DNA from: Candidatus Omnitrophota bacterium
GTDB taxonomy: Bacteria > Omnitrophota > Gorgyraeia > VGKH01
NCBI GenBank assembly: GCA_016867135.1
Contig: VGKH01000007.1
Location: forward strand, 1-42,198
Direction of reading: 5' to 3'
DNA length: 42,198 nt
Shown here: positions 7,443-13,164 of the stretch, one piece after another
Layout of the letters: every line of letters starts with the position of its first letter
How positions within the stretch are numbered: position 1 is the stretch's first letter
Notes under the pieces: generated by a model
What the model was told of the DNA's origin: nothing
What the model saw: only the letters and a program-made list of their open reading frames with translations
The model's database searches: none
Position numbers and translations under genes: made by a program

Positions 7443-8240
7443 TTATTCTTTTATGTAGTAATCAAAAACCTCGTCTATGCCTGCATTGGGCATTGACATC
7501 TTTTGTCTTAATTCATCAAAGGGGCCGCTTGCCTTAAGCCTGCCTTTAGCCATTATTGCGATAGTATCGGCTAAGTTCTGGATTTCATTTAATGAGTGGC
7601 TCGTGAAGATCACCGTCTTTTTCTTCTGCTCAACGAGTTTTTTGCGGATAAAATCTCTCAGAGTCTTTGCGCTTGAAGGATCTAAGCTTTTAGTAGGCTC
7701 ATCAACCAATAAAATCGGCGCATCATTCAAAAGGCCTCTAGCTAAAGCGAATCTCTGTTTTATGCCGGAGGAATATTCCTGATACATGATATCAAGCTTA
7801 TCTTTTATCGCTAAAAGTTCGGACAGCTCTTCTATTTTCTTATCCGCGCTGCTTGAAAACAAGCCGTACAAACTAGCAAAGAAACGAAGGTTTTCCCTCC
7901 CGCTAAGCCGCACGTAGAAACTTCTGGTTTCGCTTGTAACCAACCCGATGCAAGCCCTTACTTTGTCATCTTGCCCTGATACATCAAATCCGTTTACCAT
8001 CACCTTCCCGCTATCGGGCAAGATAATGGTTGACAATATTTTCAGCAAAGTGGTTTTCCCGGCGCCATTGGGGCCGACTAAACCAAAAAGCTCCCCCTCT
8101 CTTACCCTTAAGTCAACTTCGTTACAGGCAACTATAAAATCACCGCGCTTGCCAAAGAAATTAAAGGCATCTTTAAAAGACGGGGATTTGGTAGGCGAGA
8201 ATTTCTTATAAAGCTTAATTGTTTCTATGGCGTATTGCAT
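7443..8240 (-). CDS. ABC exporter ATP-binding subunit
   Basis: This 265-residue ATPase has Walker A GPNGAGKTT (about residues 55-63), a Q-loop region (IGLVTSETRSFYVRLSGREN), a degenerate signature YSSGIKQR in place of LSGGQ, Walker B ILLVDEPTKSLD and the H-loop TSHSLNE. It belongs to the drug/polysaccharide exporter group that pairs with ABC-2 permeases, which is the next gene. It follows the HPr-kinase-like gene by 7 bases. The N-terminal stretch (TKSPSFKDAFNFFGKRGDF) is longer than in minimal ATPases, as in CcmA/NodI-like proteins that act on large or bulky cargo. Peptide export is inferred from context. Confidence 0.93.
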   Translation of the reverse strand: MQYAIETIKLYKKFSPTKSPSFKDAFNFFGKRGDFIVACNEVDLRVREGELFGLVGPNGAGKTTLLKILSTIILPDSGKVMVNGFDVSGQDDKVRACIGLVTSETRSFYVRLSGRENLRFFASLYGLFSSSADKKIEELSELLAIKDKLDIMYQEYSSGIKQRFALARGLLNDAPILLVDEPTKSLDPSSAKTLRDFIRKKLVEQKKKTVIFTSHSLNEIQNLADTIAIMAKGRLKASGPFDELRQKMSMPNAGIDEVFDYYIKE

Positions 8241-8247
8241 ATAAAGG

Positions 8248-9231
8248 CTATAAGAGCTTGCCCATAAGCTCTGGTATTATATCAATATCTTGATCTTTAT
8301 AAATTAGCTTATAAGTTTTTGTTTTATTGACCAAATTAGATAATGCCTGAAAGTGCAATCTAGAGACATCTTCGTATTTGCCTTGAAATACCCGGAACTT
8401 ATCCTCAATAAGACGTCTTAAGACATACCGTTTATCCACCGGATAAATACCCGTTTTTAGATGCGCGCTAAAACAGGGAAATATTATTACTTTTGGGATG
8501 GCTTTTTCCTGGAAAGAATTGGGATAAAGCTTTTTTAAATCCACCCTTTGTTTTTTGTCTTGCCTGATAGGCTTTAAATACTTCTTTTTCATCTCCGGAA
8601 AGAAGCGTACAAGCCCATCTTTAATCTTGAGGCTGCAATAAAAAGCGAAACACTCAACGATGCCACCTTTTTGCCTCAAGAACGTATCATCATCCGTAAG
8701 ATATTTATATCCTTTTCTCACTAAACTAAGGCTGACAATGCTTTTTCCGCTTCCCGGAACGCCCGGCAACAATATCGCCGACTGGCCTTTTGCTAAACAG
8801 GCGGCATGCAAAACGTATATTTTATGAAATCTTAAAAGAAATCTTAGCGGCTGGAAGAATACCAGATCGAAAAACAAATTTCTATCGATAAAATCTTGTC
8901 CGCGGGCAATACATACGTGGACATAATCTTTTTTGGGATCGATATTGACTTGCAAACTCCTGAAACCAACGTCAATAATAATCTTGCTATCAGCGATATG
9001 CTCATCTTGAAACAAAGGCTCTTCTTTAAAAACATCCCGTTTTGTCCTGGGGATTTTGTAAAAGTCTGTTCTTTCTAAATTAAATAAGATCTCAAAATCC
9101 GGTTTTTTAATTTGTTTTGGATTTGGAGTGTCAAGTTGCTCTTTTATCAAATGAAAGATTTTGCGGTCATTTGTAATGACTTTTAATCTAAAATTATTGA
9201 TTGAAAGTGAAGTGGTTAACCTATCTGACAT
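8248..9231 (-). CDS. HPr-kinase-like (HprK-related) P-loop protein of a RiPP locus
   Basis: The 327-residue protein has an alpha/beta N-terminal half and a C-terminal P-loop domain. GVPGSGKS (residues 157-164) follows the strand SAILLP, and LTDDDTFL (about 178-185) supplies acidic residues placed as in HPr kinase. HVLHAA-type text (IYVLHAACLAKG) precedes the P-loop, as in HprK-related proteins found beside PqqD genes. In the lasso peptide paeninodin a homologous kinase phosphorylates a serine of the precursor (established for that system). Here the precursors hold serines just before or within the variable tails, so phosphorylation is possible but inferred. No clear Shine-Dalgarno precedes ATG 9231. 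Confidence 0.78.
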   Translation of the reverse strand: MSDRLTTSLSINNFRLKVITNDRKIFHLIKEQLDTPNPKQIKKPDFEILFNLERTDFYKIPRTKRDVFKEEPLFQDEHIADSKIIIDVGFRSLQVNIDPKKDYVHVCIARGQDFIDRNLFFDLVFFQPLRFLLRFHKIYVLHAACLAKGQSAILLPGVPGSGKSIVSLSLVRKGYKYLTDDDTFLRQKGGIVECFAFYCSLKIKDGLVRFFPEMKKKYLKPIRQDKKQRVDLKKLYPNSFQEKAIPKVIIFPCFSAHLKTGIYPVDKRYVLRRLIEDKFRVFQGKYEDVSRLHFQALSNLVNKTKTYKLIYKDQDIDIIPELMGKLL

Positions 9232-9296
9232 TATTATTAGGTAAGCAAAAAAGAAACGATACTTTTAGAAACAATGTATTAAAAGCGGTTTAATTT

Positions 9297-9383
9297 TTAC
9301 AATTCATACCCGCTGGGAGGCAATGCCGCTGATATTGTCGCCTGGATCCTTTTTATCTTGGAATACCTAAGAGATCTTCTCAA
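9297..9383 (-). CDS. Short precursor-like ORF 5b, TTG start overlapping the stop of precursor 5
   Basis: A 28-codon frame starts at TTG 9383 and overlaps the TGA of precursor 5 as TTGA, with GAGGG 10 bases upstream inside precursor 5. The product opens MRRSLRYSKIKRIQA and ends TISAALPPSGYEL. It keeps the basic YSKIKRIQA block of the family but lacks Y-x2-P-x-L. It could be translated by coupling, or be the 3' half of a decayed precursor. The upstream 98 bases are an exact copy of those before ORF 4b, while the tails differ. Confidence 0.45.
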   Translation of the reverse strand: MRRSLRYSKIKRIQATISAALPPSGYEL

Positions 9384-9442
9384 TGCCCAATTCCCTCAAC
9401 AAATTCTCCTTCTGCAACACTAGCCGCCTGAATTCTCTTTAT
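9345..9442. repeat. 98-bp exact direct repeat, copy 1
   Basis: Identical to 9696-9793, 351 bases away. It covers the 3' end of precursor 5 and the first part of ORF 5b. The identity stops abruptly on both sides, which indicates recent segmental duplication or gene conversion within the precursor array. Confidence 0.93.
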
Positions 9443-9532
9443 TCTTAAGAATTTGATCAGTCGGGGCCTCTTATATAATCTTTTCTGAACCTGTTTAAAG
9501 TAATCTTTTTTAGTATATCTTCTCACAGTCAT
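9380..9532 (-). CDS. Candidate RiPP precursor 5 (50 aa)
   Basis: An intact 50-residue frame from ATG 9532 to TGA. The leader is basic (MTVRRYTKKDYFKQ), then LYKRPRLIKFLRIKRIQ carries Y20-x2-P23-x-L25, the spacing of the leader motif recognised by PqqD-like domains in lasso systems. The C-terminal part is AASVAEGEFVEGIGH, shared with precursor 4 and nearly with precursor 1. GTAAGTT before the ATG is shared with precursor 3. No cysteine is present, so a thioether product of the sactipeptide type is unlikely. The peptide is too short for usual gene callers. Confidence 0.7.
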   Translation of the reverse strand: MTVRRYTKKDYFKQVQKRLYKRPRLIKFLRIKRIQAASVAEGEFVEGIGH

Positions 9533-9553
9533 AACTTACTAAAAGCGGTACTT

Positions 9554-9625
9554 TTATATAACATTTGTAGGAGGAGTAATCACAGACGCCGATTGAATCC
9601 TTTTTATCTTGGAGTTTCTTTGCAT
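9554..9625 (-). CDS. Short precursor-like ORF 4c (23 aa)
   Basis: ATG 9625 follows AGGA by 9 bases. The 23-residue product starts MQRNSKIKRIQSAS and ends VITPPTNVI. It keeps the SKIKRIQ block but not Y-x2-P-x-L. The ending PP-x-NVI matches the tail of the broken unit at 10040-10172 (PPQNVI), and the bases after it resemble the bases between units 2 and 3, so units 4c-5 and 2-3 look like duplicated pairs. It may be a relic or a leaderless variant. Confidence 0.45.
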   Translation of the reverse strand: MQRNSKIKRIQSASVITPPTNVI

Positions 9626-9653
9626 ATCATTAATCCTGCTAAATGATTAATCT

Positions 9654-9734
9654 TTATCCGCCAATCTCAAAAGGACCCGCCGCAGAATCTCCATAGATCC
9701 TTTTTATCTTGGAATACCTAAGAGATCTTCTCAA
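9654..9734 (-). CDS. Short precursor-like ORF 4b, TTG start overlapping the stop of precursor 4
   Basis: A 26-codon frame starts at TTG 9734 and overlaps the TGA of precursor 4 (TTGA), exactly as ORF 5b does. The product starts MRRSLRYSKIKRIY and ends GDSAAGPFEIGG. The tail is unlike any other in the array. Translation would depend on coupling from precursor 4. Confidence 0.45.
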   Translation of the reverse strand: MRRSLRYSKIKRIYGDSAAGPFEIGG

Positions 9735-9793
9735 TGCCCAATTCCCTCAACAAATTCTCCTTCTGCAACACTAGCCGCCTGAATTCTCTTTAT
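9696..9793. repeat. 98-bp exact direct repeat, copy 2
   Basis: Identical to 9345-9442. It spans the 3' end of precursor 4 and the start of ORF 4b. Confidence 0.93.
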
Positions 9794-9868
9794 CTTGGAA
9801 TACTTAATGAGTTTTGGTTTGCTGTAGATTCTGGTTTTATGTTTTTTACAATTACATTTCTGATACAT
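9731..9868 (-). CDS. Candidate RiPP precursor 4 (45 aa)
   Basis: Intact frame from ATG 9868 to TGA 9731. Product begins MYQKCNCKKHKTRI, continues YSKPKLIKYSKIKRIQ with Y15-x2-P18-x-L20, and ends AASVAEGEFVEGIGH. Its leader cysteines (Cys5, Cys7) lie before the recognition motif, so they are unlikely to be in the product. No strong ribosome site is seen before ATG 9868 (AATATT ATG), yet the frame is fully conserved against precursors 1 and 5. It is the best template for judging the broken units. Confidence 0.72.
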   Translation of the reverse strand: MYQKCNCKKHKTRIYSKPKLIKYSKIKRIQAASVAEGEFVEGIGH

Positions 9869-9883
9869 AATATTTTAAAATAC

Positions 9884-10017
9884 CTAGATATATTCTCCGG
9901 TTAGGCCCGCCGTCGATATCGCCGCCTGGATTCTCTTTACCTTGGAATATCTAATCAGCTTGGGCTTGGCGTAATGCCTGTTTTTATGTTTAGCGGCGGT
10001 TTTTTACCACATTCCAT
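9884..10017 (-). pseudogene. Precursor unit 3, frame broken at an A6 run
   Basis: ATG 10017 has AGGAG 10 bases upstream. In its own frame it ends early as a 20-residue peptide. The family text (HYAKPKLIRYSKVKRIQ, then AAISTAGLTGEYI) continues in the -1 frame to TAG 9884. One extra A in the six-A run at 10000-10005 would restore a 44-residue precursor whose middle (KKTAAKHKNRHYAKPKL) aligns with precursor 4. No in-frame ATG, GTG or TTG lies between the upstream stop and the motif. It is either a real pseudogene, an assembly error in the homopolymer, or uses frameshifting or transcript slippage. Confidence 0.6.
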
Positions 10018-10039
10018 AACTTACAGACTCCTAACTAGA

Positions 10040-10172
10040 CTATATAACATTTTGAGGCGGAGCACTAGATGCCGCACTTATTCTTTTAATCTTGGAATAT
10101 TTAATCAAAGCTGGCTTGCTATAATGCCTCAACAATTTTTATCGCTATTATTTCTTTCGTGTATTTACCCAT
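10040..10172 (-). pseudogene. Precursor unit 2, frame broken at an A5 run or starting at TTG
   Basis: From ATG 10172 the frame (MGKYTKEIIAIKIVEAL) stops before the motif. Dropping one A from the five-A run at 10136-10140 gives a 43-residue precursor with HYSKPALIKYSKIKRIS and tail AASSAPPQNVI, ending at TAG 10040. Alternatively a TTG at 10135 opens a 31-residue product that still contains Y-x2-P-x-L, but no ribosome site precedes it. The shift needed here has the opposite sign to unit 3. Confidence 0.55.
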
Positions 10173-10190
10173 GTGTTTGTTTTAAAAACC

Positions 10191-10334
10191 TTATAGATGT
10201 CCGCCGATTCCCTGAACAAATTCGCCTTCTGCAACACTAGCCGCCTGAATTCTCTTTATCTTGGCATACTTAACGAGCCTTGGCTTTTTATAAGATTTGG
10301 TTTTAGTTACATCTTTTCTATCATATTTGTACAT
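10191..10334 (-). CDS. Candidate RiPP precursor 1 (47 aa), coupled to the radical SAM gene
   Basis: The ATG at 10334 lies one base after the radical SAM stop codon (TGATATG) and AAGGAG sits 4-5 bases upstream, overlapping the end of that gene, so translation is coupled. The 47-residue product begins MYKYDRKDVTKTKS, has YKKPRLVKYAKIKRIQ with Y15-x2-P18-x-L20, and ends AASVAEGEFVQGIGGHL. Compared with precursors 4 and 5 the tail has Gln for Glu and two extra residues. This is the best supported precursor: good ribosome site, intact frame, and immediate linkage to a modifying enzyme. Confidence 0.78.
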   Translation of the reverse strand: MYKYDRKDVTKTKSYKKPRLVKYAKIKRIQAASVAEGEFVQGIGGHL

Positions 10335-10335
10335 A

Positions 10336-11349
10336 TCACTCCTTATTTTTATGAAATATCTGATTTATTCTGCAAATCTCTAGCGGTTTAGCAGTAATAC
10401 TGCCTTGCTCAAGATAAGCTATATCGCGGTTCCTGCAGCATTTATTATAATACTTACAAGAAAAACATTCAAATGATTTCTCATTTAGGTTCCTTATGTA
10501 ATTAAATACCTTTGACCTATGCCAAATATGGGAAAAAGTGCTTTTTCTTAAGTCTCCTGCTTCCATGCGGTTGATTACGGATGGAAAGACTTTCCCGGAT
10601 GAACCTATTTCCAGCCCTAAGTGACCACGGAACCTATCTTCGGCTCTAAATCTTTTTTTGCTCGCTTTTTTATTTGACCATATCAAAAGTTTTGATTTAG
10701 CCGCTGATTTTATTTGTTCATCGCTTGCCCTTAAAATTACAGGGTCTTTGGAGCTCCAAATCGCGGGAAATATAACAAAATCAAAACCTATATCCCATTT
10801 CTCCTTTTTAGCCATTTTTCTAAGCTCTTTTAATTCTTCAAAATTCTTGTTAAACGACATCGTGGCAATTTTAAAAGAAACTTTATGTTTTTTTAGAAGC
10901 CTTATAGTATTCATTGTCTTGTCAAAAGAACCTTTGACCAAAGTTATTGAATCGTGCATAGCGGCCGTAGCGCCATAAAGACTAAGCTGTATATTCATAA
11001 TTCCTAGCTTCTTTAACGTTTTGGCGTCTCCTTCATCAAGAAGGGTACCATTTGAAAGAATAAGCACGGCAAATTGCATTTTAGTAGCAAGTTCCAGTAT
11101 TTTAAAGAAATCTTTTCTCAAAAACGGCTCTCCGCCGGAAAACCTCTGAACCATACAATTCTCTGCCTTAAGTTGATAAAGTATGTCTTTTATTTCCTCA
11201 AATGTCAATTCGCCATTCAAATGCTCATTTTTAATACAGCAGTGGATACAATCCAGGTTGCATCTTGTCGTCAGTTCCCACTGAGCTAAAAAAGGAACAG
11301 TACTCTGTTTTAATTTATAAAATAATTTGTCGAAGCTTTTTAATTCCAT
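10336..11349 (-). CDS. Radical SAM/SPASM peptide-modifying enzyme
   Basis: The 337-residue protein has the radical SAM cluster motif C30-x3-C34-x2-C37 in ELTTRCNLDCIHCC and the SAM-binding FSGGEPFLRKD near residue 70. A C-terminal cysteine set (Cys295, Cys298, Cys304, Cys305, Cys326) fits a short SPASM or Twitch domain for one or two extra Fe-S clusters. SPASM enzymes modify ribosomal peptides (PqqE, AlbA, mycofactocin MftC). The precursors start one base downstream and two PqqD domains lie upstream, so peptide modification is the clear reading. The chemistry cannot be read from sequence; lack of core cysteines argues against thioether formation. Confidence 0.92.
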   Translation of the reverse strand: MELKSFDKLFYKLKQSTVPFLAQWELTTRCNLDCIHCCIKNEHLNGELTFEEIKDILYQLKAENCMVQRFSGGEPFLRKDFFKILELATKMQFAVLILSNGTLLDEGDAKTLKKLGIMNIQLSLYGATAAMHDSITLVKGSFDKTMNTIRLLKKHKVSFKIATMSFNKNFEELKELRKMAKKEKWDIGFDFVIFPAIWSSKDPVILRASDEQIKSAAKSKLLIWSNKKASKKRFRAEDRFRGHLGLEIGSSGKVFPSVINRMEAGDLRKSTFSHIWHRSKVFNYIRNLNEKSFECFSCKYYNKCCRNRDIAYLEQGSITAKPLEICRINQIFHKNKE

Positions 11350-11359
11350 ATATTAAGCC

Positions 11360-12601
11360 CTACGCTGCTATTAAGATATTCTCCTGCCGCAGCTGATTAA
11401 TAAAATCTATTACATCTTCCCTTATTGCCTCTGGCCCGGATTCATATTCCTCAGATATCCCGTTTATGGCGTCACTTAAATTCTGTCCATCGATTAAACG
11501 CTGCCATATTTCAGCCGCGGTCTCGTTAAGCCTATAGAACAAGTCATCTTTTAAGTTAAAAATCCTTAAGGAATCATTGTTTAAAAACCAAACTACCCCG
11601 GAATTTAACTTTAAATCAAAGCCGTTATATTTTATATAAATTTCTTTGGGCGCAACACGCCTTATATCAAGGCGGTTTGATAATTTTATCGGTTTTAAGG
11701 ACATACAAATTTGACCAAAAACAAAAAATAACTGTACAATATTCTCGATAAATAAATGCGCTTTTTCTTTTCCTTTATTTATTTGAAGTATCCGAAATGC
11801 GTTTATCGTCAGCCTCCATAGCGCCCTAATTCTTGTTAAAAAATATTTAGTTTTTGATACGTCGGGACCTAAAATATACCTATATTTTCTAAAAACTAAA
11901 TGGGAGGCGCATCCGTATTCAAACTGATGCAGGAAAAAATTCTTAAAATCTCTTATATGAAGGTGATAAACTAAAGATTCTGGGATATACTTCATCTGAT
12001 AGCCACCAAAGGACAATCTCCAGCCTAATTCAGTATCTTCAGAAGTTATTAAATCTTCATCGAAGAGGCCTATTTCTTCTAAGACGTCTTTTCGAAAGAT
12101 GGCATTTGCTGTTACAACTCGAGGTATCTCCTGGTTGACATCCGAATCCATTGCCAATTTTTGGCTAAGCATATCTCTTTCTTCCGCAAATCTTTCGAAA
12201 ATGTTATCTGTTTTGTGGGCGACGATCTTCCCCCCGCAAGCAGCAATATTATCATCGCTTTCTACAGCTTCAAATAATATCTTAAGCCAATTTTTATCAA
12301 CAATGCAATCCGAATCAGTAAAGGCAATGTATTTACCTTTCGCAACGCTTATTCCCTTATTCCTGGCAGCGCCCCTGGTTCTTTTTGATTCAAATACATA
12401 TTTGACGGGATAGGGCGAAACTATCTCTTTTGTTTCGTCCGTGGAGTTATTGTCTACGACTATTATCTCTCTTTCTTCAGCTGGAAAATCAAGATTGAAT
12501 AGCGAATCAAGACAAAAAGCGATTTTTTGAGCGGCATTATAGGCGGGAACAATAATAGAAACTTTTAGATTCTGAATATCGTTAAGACTTTCTTGAACCA
12601 T
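11360..12601 (-). CDS. Family 2 glycosyltransferase fused to a PqqD-like recognition domain
   Basis: Residues 12-260 form a GT-A glycosyltransferase: VSIIVPAYNAAQKI, IIVVDNNSTDET, the acceptor-base region TRGAARNKG, and the metal site FTDSDC. EDTELGWRLSFGG is the family's later motif. After a linker, residues about 325-413 resemble PqqD: SGVVWFLNNDSLRIFNLKDDLFYRLNETAAEIWQRLIDG, then a helical tail. PqqD folds bind leader peptides. A tethered PqqD domain suggests that the transferase glycosylates the precursor encoded nearby, but the domain could also be a cluster mark of another substrate. It sits 10 bases upstream of the radical SAM gene and 7 bases downstream of the free pqqD gene. Confidence 0.87.
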   Translation of the reverse strand: MVQESLNDIQNLKVSIIVPAYNAAQKIAFCLDSLFNLDFPAEEREIIVVDNNSTDETKEIVSPYPVKYVFESKRTRGAARNKGISVAKGKYIAFTDSDCIVDKNWLKILFEAVESDDNIAACGGKIVAHKTDNIFERFAEERDMLSQKLAMDSDVNQEIPRVVTANAIFRKDVLEEIGLFDEDLITSEDTELGWRLSFGGYQMKYIPESLVYHLHIRDFKNFFLHQFEYGCASHLVFRKYRYILGPDVSKTKYFLTRIRALWRLTINAFRILQINKGKEKAHLFIENIVQLFFVFGQICMSLKPIKLSNRLDIRRVAPKEIYIKYNGFDLKLNSGVVWFLNNDSLRIFNLKDDLFYRLNETAAEIWQRLIDGQNLSDAINGISEEYESGPEAIREDVIDFINQLRQENILIAA

Positions 12602-12608
12602 TCCTATC

Positions 12609-12875
12609 CTATTTAACTAATAAAAGTTTTTCTTTTTTTAAATCGCTTATTAGCGAATCCAAGTCTTTTTTCGCTCTCTGTTCAGAAATATTGTAATCCT
12701 GGCTTATTCTTTGGGTTATCTGAGCGGCATCTTTATGCATATTAAGCATTTGCCAAATAAGCGTTCCAATTTCATTGAGGGTATAATAAAAACCATTATC
12801 TAAATTAAGTATAACCGCTTCGCCATCAATGTTTCTCCAGACAACCCTATCAGAATTAACGGAATATTTTTTCAT
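12609..12875 (-). CDS. Stand-alone PqqD-family leader-binding protein
   Basis: The 88-residue protein fits the PqqD fold: VVWRNIDGEAVILNLDNGFYYTLNEIGTLIWQMLN, then helices with ITQRISQDYNISEQRAKKDLDSLISDLKKEKLL. Size is normal. PqqD proteins bind the leader of a precursor and deliver it to a radical SAM or other enzyme. GAAGG lies 9 bases before the ATG. It is first in the tightly packed run pqqD, GT-PqqD, radical SAM, precursors. The 85-base gap before it shows no convincing promoter, so it may be cotranscribed with the sulfur genes. Confidence 0.9.
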   Translation of the reverse strand: MKKYSVNSDRVVWRNIDGEAVILNLDNGFYYTLNEIGTLIWQMLNMHKDAAQITQRISQDYNISEQRAKKDLDSLISDLKKEKLLLVK

Positions 12876-12960
12876 AGATATAACCTTCTTTACTAAATTT
12901 ATTTATAAAGTTAAAATGAAAATCCCTTGTTTTGCGATTAATATATCTGACTGCGAATTA

Positions 12961-13149
12961 TTATTTCTTATTTAGTTCTTTAACCGCGGAAAAGATAGAA
13001 AGCAAAATGATAAAATATCCCAGCAATATAACAGTGCTGGATCTAAAGGTTTTAAACGCTACACCTTGCTGACCATAAACAGCCGAAAAACAAGCGTAAG
13101 CTACCACCAGCAAACCAACTACAAATAGAATATTGCTTAACTTTTGCAT
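12961..13149 (-). CDS. Small two-helix membrane protein (62 aa), unknown
   Basis: The ATG at 13147-13149 is preceded by GGAGG at 5 bases, so I prefer it to an in-frame ATG 12 bases upstream that lies on the ribosome site. The product has two membrane helices (LFVVGLLVVAYACFSAVYG and STVILLGYFIILLSIFSAV) and a basic tail (KELNKK). I do not recognise the family. It sits between larE and pqqD in the same direction. It might serve the envelope stage of the peptide system, but nothing in the sequence shows that. Confidence 0.6.
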   Translation of the reverse strand: MQKLSNILFVVGLLVVAYACFSAVYGQQGVAFKTFRSSTVILLGYFIILLSIFSAVKELNKK

Positions 13150-13164
13150 TTTCACCTCCATATC

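Noticed and set aside
9345-9793. CRISPR array or phage attachment sites from the repeated 98-mers
   Set aside because: Only two long copies, and both lie within related coding frames; no spacers, cas genes or integrase.
9297-10334. Standard lasso peptide cluster
   Set aside because: The leader motif fits, but no asparagine-synthetase-like cyclase or B2 protease is encoded in the window; a radical SAM enzyme takes their place.
9974-10391. Plus-strand ORFs across the precursor array
   Set aside because: They are antisense shadows; the conserved motif and ribosome sites are on the minus strand.
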